From Deinococcus sp. AB2017081 (GTDB lineage: Bacteria > Deinococcota > Deinococci > Deinococcales > Deinococcaceae): a stretch of 64,000 nucleotides of DNA. Positions 1-7,790 of the stretch are shown here, piece by piece (within the stretch, counting starts at the first letter, position 1; each line of letters starts with the position of its first letter). The stretch spans positions 367,001 to 431,000 of the forward strand of contig NZ_CP140098.1 in NCBI RefSeq assembly GCF_034440735.1. Direction: 5' to 3'. The position numbers and the translations under genes are program-made. The notes under the pieces were generated by a model. The model saw only the letters and a list, made by a program, of their open reading frames with translations, searched no databases and was not told the DNA's origin.

Positions 1-357
1 GACTACTCCCTGCCCGGCGTGCCGGCCAAGGTGGCTGCGTTCCGTGACCTGCTGGGCATGCAGACCTTCCGCACGGCGTTCGGCACCGGCACCGTCCACG
101 TCCCGCAGCCCTTCCCCACCCGCGTGCAGCTGCGCGAGGCCGTGCAGGGGGCCGTGTGGCTCCGCACCTTCGAGCCGCCCACCCGCGTCACCGTGACCCT
201 GGACGGCCGCGCCGTCCCCGTCGGCGGGGCCCTGCCGTACCGCTTCACGCTGCCCGCCGACCTGCCCCCCGGCCGACACACCCTGACCGTGACGGCCAGT
301 GGCAGCGGCGGCAAGACGCTGGTCAGCCGGGTGCAGACCTTCGACGTGCAGCCGTGA
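1..357 (+). CDS. C-terminal part of an unidentified protein with an Ig-like domain (5' truncated)
   Basis: The reading frame is open from base 1 to a TGA at 355-357, so this is the 3' end of a gene that starts before the window. About 118 residues remain. The last ~75 have the alternating hydrophobic pattern of a beta-sandwich, with VTVTLDGRAVPV, a Pro/Gly turn, and LPPGRHTLTVTAS, which is typical of bacterial Ig-like or Big-type repeats at the end of secreted enzymes. No catalytic residues are visible in this piece. It converges on the next gene with only 3 bases between them. The parent protein cannot be identified. Confidence 0.6.
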   Translation, partial: DYSLPGVPAKVAAFRDLLGMQTFRTAFGTGTVHVPQPFPTRVQLREAVQGAVWLRTFEPPTRVTVTLDGRAVPVGGALPYRFTLPADLPPGRHTLTVTASGSGGKTLVSRVQTFDVQP

Positions 358-360
358 GCC

Positions 361-1128
361 TCAGCCCGATCCCAGCCGCACCCGCACCACCCAGTCGCTG
401 ACGGCGCGGCGCACGTCCTCCGGCACGGCGTCCGGGAGGTGCGTGCTGTCCTTCGCCGCCTCCAGCGCCTGAACCAGCCGCTCATGCTCGGCGCGGTAGG
501 TCTCCAGTGGCGCGGGCAGCGGTTCCTGCTCGGCTCCGTTCCGCTTCAAGGCGATCAGGTCATCTAAAAACGGCAGCCGCGCATCCCCGTTCAGCACCTC
601 CAGATTCGCCTCGACCACCCCCGAACGCATCAGGTGCAGGCCGGTCAGCACCGTGCGGAAGGCGTACAGCAGCGGCTTGACGCGGGGTACGGCCTCCTTG
701 TGCAGCAGCTTCCACTGGTTCGCCGTGAAGCCCAGGTAGTGGTGCGCGTGCCAGCGCGTCAGCACGCCGGGGGCCAGGGCCACCAGTTCCGCGTGCGCCG
801 CCGACGTGTGAACCACCAGCGGCGACAGCAGCTGCTCCAGCACGTAGCCGTTGCGCGTCAGCAGCAGGCGGGCGAACTTGCGGGCGTCGTGGGTGACGAG
901 GTCGAGTTCCACCTGCCCGTCATCCCGTTCCAGCGAGTACGTCTCTGGCACATCCTCCAGACCCAGTACGTCCCGCACAGGCAGCACATGCACGCCGCGC
1001 AGATCCCAGTCGCTGTCTGGGCTGGGAAAGCCGTACAGGTGCGCCCCGCTGACCGTGGCGAACAGCAGCGGGTACGGGTGGTCGTGAGCGGCAGCTTGGA
1101 GTTGTGGCGGGAAGGTCAGGGTGTCCAT
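361..1128 (-). CDS. MNT-type nucleotidyltransferase (COG3541-like), copy 1
   Basis: 255 aa. The nucleotidyltransferase signature is near residues 28-45 (GAHLYGFPSPDSDWDLRGV), with metal-binding carboxylates D40 and D42 and a likely third Asp in ELDLVTHD (about D76). The helical region after it (FARLLL, N-x-x-VLEQLLSPL) matches the second nucleotidyltransferase of this cluster at 2833-3735. The usual Ser of the GS motif is Ala here. Family members transfer NMPs to RNA, protein or small molecules, but the substrate of COG3541 proteins is not established. It is the last gene of the cluster. Its ATG lies inside the end of the exonuclease gene (13-bp overlap), so translation is probably coupled. 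Confidence 0.8.
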   Translation of the reverse strand: MDTLTFPPQLQAAAHDHPYPLLFATVSGAHLYGFPSPDSDWDLRGVHVLPVRDVLGLEDVPETYSLERDDGQVELDLVTHDARKFARLLLTRNGYVLEQLLSPLVVHTSAAHAELVALAPGVLTRWHAHHYLGFTANQWKLLHKEAVPRVKPLLYAFRTVLTGLHLMRSGVVEANLEVLNGDARLPFLDDLIALKRNGAEQEPLPAPLETYRAEHERLVQALEAAKDSTHLPDAVPEDVRRAVSDWVVRVRLGSG

Positions 1129-1658
1129 TGTTCCTCCCGGATCAGGCCCGCGACCAGCGCCGCGATGTTCCAGGCGTCATCCACGCCCCGGTGGTGTCGG
1201 CCTTCCAGGGGCAACCCGGCGGCGGCCAGCGCCTGCGCCATGCCGGGCCGTTTTCTGAGCCCGTGAGCCTCGGTATACACCTTCTTGGCGTTGGTATGCC
1301 GGGAGCTGAACGGATATGGCACGCCGGACGCCGCGCACTGCAGCTGGAACTGCTTGCGGTCGTAGTCGCCCCAGCTGGCCCACGGGCGGGAGTCCGTGTG
1401 GAACGTCCGGCGCAGTTCCTCGCACGCCTCCCGGAAGCTGATGCCGCCCACGACCTCGGCCGGCGTCAGGCCCGTGAGTTCGGTGCAGAAAGCACTGACC
1501 TCGGAACGCTCTGGGCGCACGAGGACGCTCCGCCGCTCGACCCGTTCCAGACTCTGCATATCCAGCACGCACACGCCGATCTCGATGATCTCGTTCGTCT
1601 GCCCGGCGGGTGGCGGGCCATCCCAGCACGTGGCCTCGATATCGATGATGTTCAGCAT
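1116..1658 (-). CDS. DEDDh-family 3'-5' exonuclease (ERI-1/RNase T type)
   Basis: 180 aa. Exo I is IDIEATCW (D6, E8), exo II is near WGDYDRKQF, and exo III is HRGVDDAWNIAAL, with the His five residues before Asp that defines DEDDh enzymes. The short single-domain form and the DIEATCW variant resemble ERI-1/KapD-like exonucleases, many of which trim RNA 3' ends. The start at 1658 is chosen because GGAAGG lies 5 nt upstream on the minus strand; an in-frame ATG at 1682 would add eight residues. It lies between the RNA ligase (26-bp gap) and nucleotidyltransferase 1 (13-bp overlap), so it probably acts on the same RNA substrates. Confidence 0.87.
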   Translation of the reverse strand: MLNIIDIEATCWDGPPPAGQTNEIIEIGVCVLDMQSLERVERRSVLVRPERSEVSAFCTELTGLTPAEVVGGISFREACEELRRTFHTDSRPWASWGDYDRKQFQLQCAASGVPYPFSSRHTNAKKVYTEAHGLRKRPGMAQALAAAGLPLEGRHHRGVDDAWNIAALVAGLIREEQWTP

Positions 1659-1684
1659 GAATCCTTCCGGTGGCGACTCCATCC

Positions 1685-2710
1685 TCAGCTCAGCTCCTCG
1701 CCGGTTTCCTTGCGGGCGTAGGCGTCCGAGACGAGTTTGACGCTCAGGTCGCTGCCGTCGCCACTGGGGCGCGGCACGGCTGGCGTGAGCACTAGGCCCT
1801 CGCGGATGTGCAGGCCCGAGCCCGACACGGTCTCCAGCCCGCCGCGCAGGCTGCGGATGTGCTCCGGGTCGTAGGCCCCCTCGTACAGCACGGGAACGCC
1901 GTAGGTCTGGAACCACTCGGGCCAGTCGGCACGGGGCTGCACCTGCCCGGCCACGCTGAGCTTGAAGACCCGCAGGGTCGGTTTCTGCTGCCCGTAGCCG
2001 AAGCCCTTCTGCACCGGGATGACCTCGGCAAAGACCTGCAGCTCGCCGTCCGGGACAGCCGCGTCGGCCGCCGCGAACAGGCCCACGTTGCCCGCCGCCT
2101 GCCAGTACACGTTGGCGGCGCTGTCCAGCAGCGACAGACCACTGCGCGATAGGCCCTTGCTGGTCACGTACCACACGCCGCCGGTACGGAAGTACACTCC
2201 CTGCGAGCCGTGCAGCTTCTCGGTCACGACGACCGGCTCGCCGCCCTGAAACTCGTCGGCATAGATGCCGAACTGCTCGACGTCGTGGTGCTGGTAGTGC
2301 CGGGCCACCGGCAGCGGGGCCACGGCCCCCGCCATGTTCGCCGGGATCGGCGGCTCCCAGAAGGTGATGCCCAGGGCGGCCGACAGATCCTCGCCGAAGG
2401 GCAGTCCCTCCAGCCCCTCGCCGGGAATGATCACGCCCTGCGACAGCTCGCCGCGCAGCCGCACCGATCCGACCCGGTTCTTCTCGGGGCCGTGCAGATA
2501 CGACGCGCCCGTGTCGGCGCTGACGTACAGCTGCGCGTAGTGCGGCGGCAACAGCGAGCGCTCCGGCGCGACGATGATGACGTCGCCGTCGCGGTACTCG
2601 CCCCGGCGCACCACGAGCTGGAAGGCGCCCACCTTGCACAGCTCCAGCCGCTCGGCGTTCGGATGGGGAAAGAGGCGGGCGTGTTCCTTGACCACCTGAC
2701 GTTCAGCCAT
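1685..2710 (-). CDS. RNA ligase of the DraRnl / Rnl5 family
   Basis: 341 aa, essentially the length of D. radiodurans DraRnl. The N-terminal ~120 residues form the extra OB-like module of that family. The ligase core carries motif I as EKLHG with the nucleotidyl-accepting Lys at residue 165 (the same number as in DraRnl), motif III as FAEVI, motif IV as REGLVL and motif V as SVKLV. The family is ATP-dependent and seals 3'-OH/5'-PO4 breaks in duplexes when the 3'-OH side is RNA. The start at 2710 has AAGGA 8-9 nt upstream and gives the family length; an open frame continues farther 5' but without family sequence. A 122-bp gap upstream may hold a separate promoter. Confidence 0.9.
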   Translation of the reverse strand: MAERQVVKEHARLFPHPNAERLELCKVGAFQLVVRRGEYRDGDVIIVAPERSLLPPHYAQLYVSADTGASYLHGPEKNRVGSVRLRGELSQGVIIPGEGLEGLPFGEDLSAALGITFWEPPIPANMAGAVAPLPVARHYQHHDVEQFGIYADEFQGGEPVVVTEKLHGSQGVYFRTGGVWYVTSKGLSRSGLSLLDSAANVYWQAAGNVGLFAAADAAVPDGELQVFAEVIPVQKGFGYGQQKPTLRVFKLSVAGQVQPRADWPEWFQTYGVPVLYEGAYDPEHIRSLRGGLETVSGSGLHIREGLVLTPAVPRPSGDGSDLSVKLVSDAYARKETGEELS

Positions 2711-2832
2711 ACGGGGTTCCTTAGAGTATTGATGGTGATTTCCGGCGGAAGACTCTCCACCGCTCCGCAGTCTGCCCGGCCCCACGTCCCCGCCGCGTCC
2801 GCACACCGCGCACACTCCGTAGGCGTCCCGGC

Positions 2833-3735
2833 CTACCCCGACCAGCCCACCGCCGCCCGCCTCGCGGCGATCAGCCATGCCTCGACCGTCTCGAAATCGG
2901 GACGCTCGGGCAGCGTTGTGCGCTCAAACGCCCGATCGAATTCCGCGTGCAGCTCCAGCCGCCAGCGGTTCGCCTCGGCCCAGTCCATCTGCCCGCTTTT
3001 GACGGCCAGCAGCATACCTTTGTGCTCGCCCACGTTCACCATGATCTCGCCGGTTCGCAGGGCGTGGATGCCGCTCAGCAGCAGCCGCAGCAGGTGCATC
3101 ACGTGCTTGGGGCGGATGTCGCCGTGGGCGCGGCGGCCCTGCTCCAGCCGCCGGAACTGGCCCTGCACGTAGCCGTTGTAGGTCTGGTACAGCAATCGGC
3201 TCAGGAACGCCCCCCGGATGTCCAGCAGCGCCTGCGCCTGTTCGGTCACGGTCAGCGGCAGCGGCGAATACAGGCACTCCAGCACGTTCGGGTTGGCCCT
3301 GAGCGCCAGCCGCACGAACTTGCGGGTCTCCCAGGAGACCTCCTCGGTGTGTTCCGAGTGGCGCTCCAGTTGCTCGGGCAGGTCGGCCAGCCCCCAGTGC
3401 AGCCGGGCGGGCGGCAGAAAAAAGCCGCGCAGGTCGGTATCGCTGGCGTCGGTGTCCAGGCCGAAGGCGCGGCTGCCCATCACGCAGCGGTACTGCACAT
3501 AAGGCCACAGATCGGTGCCCGGCTCCGGCAGGGCTTCGAGCTCGCTCCGGCGCACGGCCAGATGCACGCGGTTGATCTCCAGCACCACGCCGTCGGGGAA
3601 CTGCACGGCGTAGACACTGGGGCCATCGCCGGGCGGCTGCCTCAGGATGATGCCCGCCGCGCCCACCAGCTTCTCTCCGTGTACGGTGCGGAGGGTCACG
3701 TGGGTGCCAACCGGGAGGCGGTGATCGGGGGTCAT
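2833..3735 (-). CDS. MNT-type nucleotidyltransferase (COG3541-like) with N-terminal beta-rich domain, copy 2
   Basis: 300 aa. Residues ~8-62 look like a small beta-barrel (KOW/SH3-like). The nucleotidyltransferase motif follows: GSRAFGLDTDASDTDLRG at 87-104, with D99 and D101 as the metal pair and probably Glu rather than Asp in EEVSWETRKF as third carboxylate. The helical part (NPNVLECLYSPLPL, YNGYVQGQF) resembles copy 1 at 361-1128, so the cluster holds two diverged paralogs. The ATG overlaps the stop of the upstream unknown gene by 4 bp (ATGA). The substrate is unknown; RNA is suggested by the ligase and exonuclease next door. Confidence 0.8.
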   Translation of the reverse strand: MTPDHRLPVGTHVTLRTVHGEKLVGAAGIILRQPPGDGPSVYAVQFPDGVVLEINRVHLAVRRSELEALPEPGTDLWPYVQYRCVMGSRAFGLDTDASDTDLRGFFLPPARLHWGLADLPEQLERHSEHTEEVSWETRKFVRLALRANPNVLECLYSPLPLTVTEQAQALLDIRGAFLSRLLYQTYNGYVQGQFRRLEQGRRAHGDIRPKHVMHLLRLLLSGIHALRTGEIMVNVGEHKGMLLAVKSGQMDWAEANRWRLELHAEFDRAFERTTLPERPDFETVEAWLIAARRAAVGWSG

Positions 3736-4445
3736 GACGGATTTCCCAGGTACAGCAAAGCGTCGCTGATGTCCTGCGCCACTGGGCCGTCCGGGTCTGC
3801 AAAGAAGGCAACTTCAAGGCGTCTGGCTATCTCGGGGCGAAGCAACCAGCTCCTCAGCGCGGCGAGTTCCTGCTCAGCAGCAGTGTCCAGAAACGCATTG
3901 AACTGCCTGACATCGTCCATGGCATGAACGTCGGATTTGATGAACCACGCCAGCTGATGGATCGCCTGGGGCAGTGGCGCGGTGTCCCATTCCCGCAGGA
4001 ACGAGGCCCACGGCTCCCCGAACAGGTGGACGGAGGTCAGGACAGCGTTCACTTTGAAACAGACATTGTCCTCGCTTGTCAGCAGTTCAGCCCACCATGC
4101 GTGGAGGAAGTCGCTGACGGCCTCGTGCTGCTGCACGGTCAGCGGGCATCCACCGCTCCGCAGGCGACCCAGGATGATCTCGGCATCACACCCGATGACT
4201 TCCGCGCTGACCGCTTCCAGAAGTCTGGGCAGGAAATACAGGTAATCTCTTCCATCGCCAATCGTGGTGGTGGCCTTGACCCCGTACTTGGCGAGGTCAT
4301 CCACGGTCAGCAATCGGAGCGGTGTGCTGACCATACGGTGCAGATGGGCCGGATCAGTGCAGCAGGGACAGCCGTCCAGCGTGACTGGCTTTGGCACATC
4401 AGCGAAGGCCATATAGAGCTGTGCGATTGCCTGCGCGAGATTCAC
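3732..4445 (-). CDS. Unknown protein A of the RNA-ligase cluster
   Basis: 237 aa, not recognised. An N-terminal Cys-rich motif (CPCCTDPAH, about residues 26-34) could bind a metal. A conserved-looking segment, RDYLYFLPRLLEAV followed by an acidic stretch and a helix, is shared with the next gene upstream (RDYLFVMHAAH and FAYFLPRLLELV), so the two are distant paralogs. The remainder is predicted helical with many Trp and Leu. Base composition is clearly lower in GC than the neighbours, which may indicate later acquisition. It overlaps both neighbours by 4 bp (ATGA), so it is in the same operon as nucleotidyltransferase 2. Confidence 0.72.
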   Translation of the reverse strand: MNLAQAIAQLYMAFADVPKPVTLDGCPCCTDPAHLHRMVSTPLRLLTVDDLAKYGVKATTTIGDGRDYLYFLPRLLEAVSAEVIGCDAEIILGRLRSGGCPLTVQQHEAVSDFLHAWWAELLTSEDNVCFKVNAVLTSVHLFGEPWASFLREWDTAPLPQAIHQLAWFIKSDVHAMDDVRQFNAFLDTAAEQELAALRSWLLRPEIARRLEVAFFADPDGPVAQDISDALLYLGNPS

Positions 4446-4885
4446 GTGTCCTCCTGCCTGAGTATGCCCAGCCGCGCGACCGGGTCATCTTCCACGTCTG
4501 CGAACCCCCCGCCCGACAGCGCGAGGACAGCACGCACCGCCTCGGCCTGAGCCGGCGTGAATCTGTGATCTTCCAGTGCGGCCCGCACCACCCTGAGAAT
4601 GGACTCCGAGTTGAAGTCATCGATCTCGCCCTGTGCCACCAGCTCCAGCAGCCGGGGCAGGAAGTATGCGAACTCCGACCACGGCCCCACGTGCGCAGCG
4701 TGCATGACGAACAGATAGTCTCGGAAGTGGGTGGCCGTGAGCGTGCGCAGAGGTTCCCGGAGCAGGAACCGGCGGTAGTGGTCGGTCAGTTCCCAGGGCT
4801 CACCGGCGACCTGCGGCGGCTTCGGCACGCGGCGGAAGGCGGCGTACAGGGGTTCGATGACGTGCTCCAGAGGGTCATGCGGCAT
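4442..4885 (-). CDS. Unknown protein B of the RNA-ligase cluster
   Basis: 147 aa, not recognised, and the first gene of the leftward operon. It shares with protein A an N-terminal LYxAFxxVPKP motif and the FLPRLLELV segment followed by an acidic patch and a helix, so both belong to one small family. It lacks the CPCC motif of protein A. The 162 bp between this start and the peptide-binding protein at 5048 must hold two divergent promoters. No clear Shine-Dalgarno sequence was seen. Confidence 0.68.
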   Translation of the reverse strand: MPHDPLEHVIEPLYAAFRRVPKPPQVAGEPWELTDHYRRFLLREPLRTLTATHFRDYLFVMHAAHVGPWSEFAYFLPRLLELVAQGEIDDFNSESILRVVRAALEDHRFTPAQAEAVRAVLALSGGGFADVEDDPVARLGILRQEDT

Positions 4886-5047
4886 AGCAGCGTGGGTTCA
4901 GTCAGCGTAACGGGTGGATCGCACCACTCCCCGTTGGCCTGGACACCCCCGGTGGAGGTGCCAGAATGACCGTGTCCGTGAGCTGGGTCTGAAGAACGTG
5001 AAGTGGAGCATTCCTGAGTTCTGGTGTCTGAACCGTGGGGGTACCGT

Positions 5048-6628
5048 ATGCGTCACTCGATGAAAGCTGCCCTGACCGCCGCCCTCTCTCTGAGCCTGCT
5101 GGCCACGGCCGCCGCGCAGACCTCCCGCCAGAGCACGCTGGTGATCGGCGGGGACTTCAGTGACCTGATCACCCTGGATCCCGGCGTGTCGTACGAGTTC
5201 AGTGGTTCGCTGGTCACGGGGAACCTGTACGACACGCTGGTGGCGTACGAGGGCAACAACCTCACGACCCTGAAGCCCCGGCTGGCGAGCAGCTGGACGG
5301 TCACGCCGACTGCCACCGGCTCGCGCCTGACCTTCAAGCTGCGGGACGCGAAGTTCAGCACCGGGCGGCCCGTGACGGCGGCCGACGTGGTGTACTCGGT
5401 GAACCGCGTCATCAACCTGAAGACGCCGTCGAGCTTCCTGTACACCGACGTGGCGAACCTGAAGGTCGGCAGCGTGACGGCGCCAGACGCGAAAACGGTC
5501 GTGATGGACATCCCCAAGACCGCCAACCCGAACATCGTGCTGGCGCTGCTGACCTTCAATATCGGCGGCGTGATCGACTCGACCGAGGCAAAGGCCCACG
5601 AACAGGGCGGGGACTACGGGACAGCATGGCTCAAGGATCATTCGGCGGGCAGCGGGCCGTTCGTGCTGAACCGCTGGGATCGCAGCGCCCAGGTCGCGCT
5701 GGACGCGAACCCGAATGCGTTCCGCCGCTCGCCCACCATCAAGCGTGTGATCCTGCGCTACATGCTGGAATCCAGCGCCCAGCAGGCTGCCGCCAACTCC
5801 GGCGAGATCGATGTGGCGATGAACTACACGCCGGACGCCTTCAAGGCCGTGGCCGCCGGCACGAAGTTCAGGACGCAGAAGGCCGACTCCTTCCTGCTGG
5901 CGTACCTGGGCATGAACTCGGCCAAGGGCATGCCCCTCGAGGACGCCCGCGTGCGCGAGGCCGTGCGCTACGCCATCGACCAGGACGGCATCATCAGTGG
6001 GCTGCTCCAGGGCCTGGGCCGCAAGACGCAGACCATCATTCCCATCGGGCTGGCGGGCTCTGACCCCAAGATCTACTACCCCTATAACCCCGAAAAGGCG
6101 AAGGAACTCCTGAAGGCGGCGGGCAAGGAAGGCGGCTTCAGCGTGGACTTCATGGTCAGCACCGGCTCATGCGCGGGCGGGGTGCCCTGCGCGGATCTGG
6201 CCGCCAAGATCCAGGCCGACCTCGCCAAGGTGGGCATCAAGCTGAACATCAAGCAGATGGTGAACAGTGAGCTGCTGACCGCCTACCGCGCCCAGAAGGC
6301 CCCGCTGATCCAGGTCTCGTGGAGCCCGGACTACCCCGACGCCGATGGGAACGGCACCCCTCTGAGCGACTACAACGCCAAGTCCCTGGCGTGGCGCAAC
6401 GGCTGGCAGAACGCCGCTGCCAGCAAACTCGCCCAGAGCGCCGCCATCGAGACGGACGCGACCAAGCGCCTGAACCTCTACAAGCAGCTCACCGCGCTGG
6501 TGGTCAAGGACGGCCCCTTCGCGATCCTGTACCAGCCCAGCCGGCCCATCGTGATCCAGCAGAGCGTCAGCGGCTTCAACCAGAACGCCAACGGTGACGT
6601 GCAGTTCGAGAAGATCAGCAAGAAGTAG
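5048..6628 (+). CDS. ABC transporter periplasmic substrate-binding protein, DppA/OppA family
   Basis: 526 aa with an N-terminal signal peptide (MRHSMKAALTAALSLSLLATAAA, cleavage before QTS). It has typical SBP_bac_5 features: GGDFSDLITLDPG, a segment reading LASSWTV...LTFKLRDAKF, and VTAADVVYSVNRV. It should bind peptides or a similar ligand outside the membrane and deliver it to the two permeases that follow. An in-frame ATG at 5024 would put nine extra residues before the signal peptide, so 5048 is preferred. A 154-bp gap with a palindromic element separates it from the permeases. No ATPase gene follows, so energising subunits must come from elsewhere. Confidence 0.88.
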   Translation: MRHSMKAALTAALSLSLLATAAAQTSRQSTLVIGGDFSDLITLDPGVSYEFSGSLVTGNLYDTLVAYEGNNLTTLKPRLASSWTVTPTATGSRLTFKLRDAKFSTGRPVTAADVVYSVNRVINLKTPSSFLYTDVANLKVGSVTAPDAKTVVMDIPKTANPNIVLALLTFNIGGVIDSTEAKAHEQGGDYGTAWLKDHSAGSGPFVLNRWDRSAQVALDANPNAFRRSPTIKRVILRYMLESSAQQAAANSGEIDVAMNYTPDAFKAVAAGTKFRTQKADSFLLAYLGMNSAKGMPLEDARVREAVRYAIDQDGIISGLLQGLGRKTQTIIPIGLAGSDPKIYYPYNPEKAKELLKAAGKEGGFSVDFMVSTGSCAGGVPCADLAAKIQADLAKVGIKLNIKQMVNSELLTAYRAQKAPLIQVSWSPDYPDADGNGTPLSDYNAKSLAWRNGWQNAAASKLAQSAAIETDATKRLNLYKQLTALVVKDGPFAILYQPSRPIVIQQSVSGFNQNANGDVQFEKISKK

Positions 6629-6647
6629 TCACGGTTGAGCTGAGGGC

Positions 6648-6748
6648 GAACCCCTCCGCCCTTCGGGCACCTCCCCCCAGAGGGAGGCAAGGATCTGCTC
6701 GTTGGCTCCCCCCCAGGGGAGTTGTCACCGCAGGTGACTGAGGGGTTC
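6648..6748. repeat. ~100-bp imperfect palindromic intergenic element
   Basis: Between the binding-protein and permease genes, outer arms GAACCCCTC (6648-6656) and GAGGGGTTC (6740-6748) are exact inverse complements. Inside are G- and C-runs that can pair (CTCCCCCCAGAGGGAG and GGCTCCCCCCCAGGGGAG). This looks like a REP/MITE-type element that could fold in the mRNA and lower expression of the permeases relative to the binding protein. Confidence 0.6.
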
Positions 6749-6782
6749 ACCCGCAGCCTCAGCCGCCCCATAAGGAGCCCCT

Positions 6783-7790
6783 TTGCTCGTCTATATCGTG
6801 CGGCGCGTGGCGCTGATGGTGTTCGTGCTGTGGGGCGTGTCGCTCGCGGCCTTCGTGATCTCACACGCCCTGCCCGCCGATCCGGCAGCGGCGGCGCTGG
6901 GCAACAACGCGCGCGAGGAGCAGCTCCAGGAATTCCGGGTGAAGAACGGGCTGGACAGACCGCTGGTGGTGCAGTACGGGGTGTATATGGGGAACCTCGT
7001 GCGCGGCGACCTGGGAGCGTCGCTGCGGACCCAGAACTCGATCACGGCCGACCTGCGGCAGTTCTTCCCGGCCACCTTCGAACTGACGCTGGGCGCGGTG
7101 GTGTTCGCGGTGCTGATCGGGGTGCCGCTGGGCATCGTGGCGGCGCTGACGCAGGGCCGGTGGCCGGATCTGCTGGCCCGCACCTTCGCGCTGCTGGGCG
7201 GGGCGACCCCGGTGTACTGGCTGGCGATCCTGGCCCTGAACGTGTTCCACGAGAAGCTGGGATGGCTGCCGGGGCCAGGGCGGCTGGACGCCTACAGCCT
7301 GCCGCCGCCCGTGAAGACCGGGCTGGTGACCATCGATTCCCTGCTGGTCGGTGACCGCGAGGTCTTCGTGGACGCGCTGCGGCACCTGCTGCTGCCGGGG
7401 CTGGTGCTGGGCATGTTCTCGGCGGCGCTGCTGACCCGCATGACCCGCTCGGCGCTGCTGGAGGTGCTCGGGCAGGACTACATCCGCACGGCACGGGCCA
7501 AGGGGCTGACCCGTGCCCGGGTGATCGCGCGGCACGCCATGCGCAACGCCTCGCTGCCGATCCTGACGGTGCTGGGCACGCTGTTCGGGTCGCTGCTCAC
7601 GGGGGCGGTGCTGACCGAGACGATCTTCTCGTGGCCGGGCATCGGCGGCTACGCGACCACGTCGGCCATCAGCCTGGACTTCCCGGCGGTCATGGGGGTC
7701 ACGCTGATCGCGGGGCTGGCGTACTCGGTCGTGAACCTGCTGGTCGATCTGCTGTACGCCTTGTTCGACCCCAGGATCAGCTTCTCGTGA
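6783..7790 (+). CDS. ABC transporter permease, DppB family
   Basis: 335 aa inner-membrane protein with six hydrophobic segments. It starts MLVYIVRRVALMVFVL as DppB proteins do, and has the EAA-type loop (YIRTARAKGLTRARVIARHAMRNA) that contacts the ATPase. The start is a TTG at 6783, supported by a strong AAGGAG at 6772-6777, 5 nt upstream. The stop overlaps the next gene by 4 bp (GTGA). With the DppC-type gene it forms the translocation pore. Confidence 0.9.
   Translation: MLVYIVRRVALMVFVLWGVSLAAFVISHALPADPAAAALGNNAREEQLQEFRVKNGLDRPLVVQYGVYMGNLVRGDLGASLRTQNSITADLRQFFPATFELTLGAVVFAVLIGVPLGIVAALTQGRWPDLLARTFALLGGATPVYWLAILALNVFHEKLGWLPGPGRLDAYSLPPPVKTGLVTIDSLLVGDREVFVDALRHLLLPGLVLGMFSAALLTRMTRSALLEVLGQDYIRTARAKGLTRARVIARHAMRNASLPILTVLGTLFGSLLTGAVLTETIFSWPGIGGYATTSAISLDFPAVMGVTLIAGLAYSVVNLLVDLLYALFDPRISFS

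Noticed and set aside
7631..7786. Extended N-terminus for the DppC permease
   Set aside because: The extra residues are out-of-frame dppB sequence without membrane or family pattern. The GTG with a GTGA overlap fits the family start.
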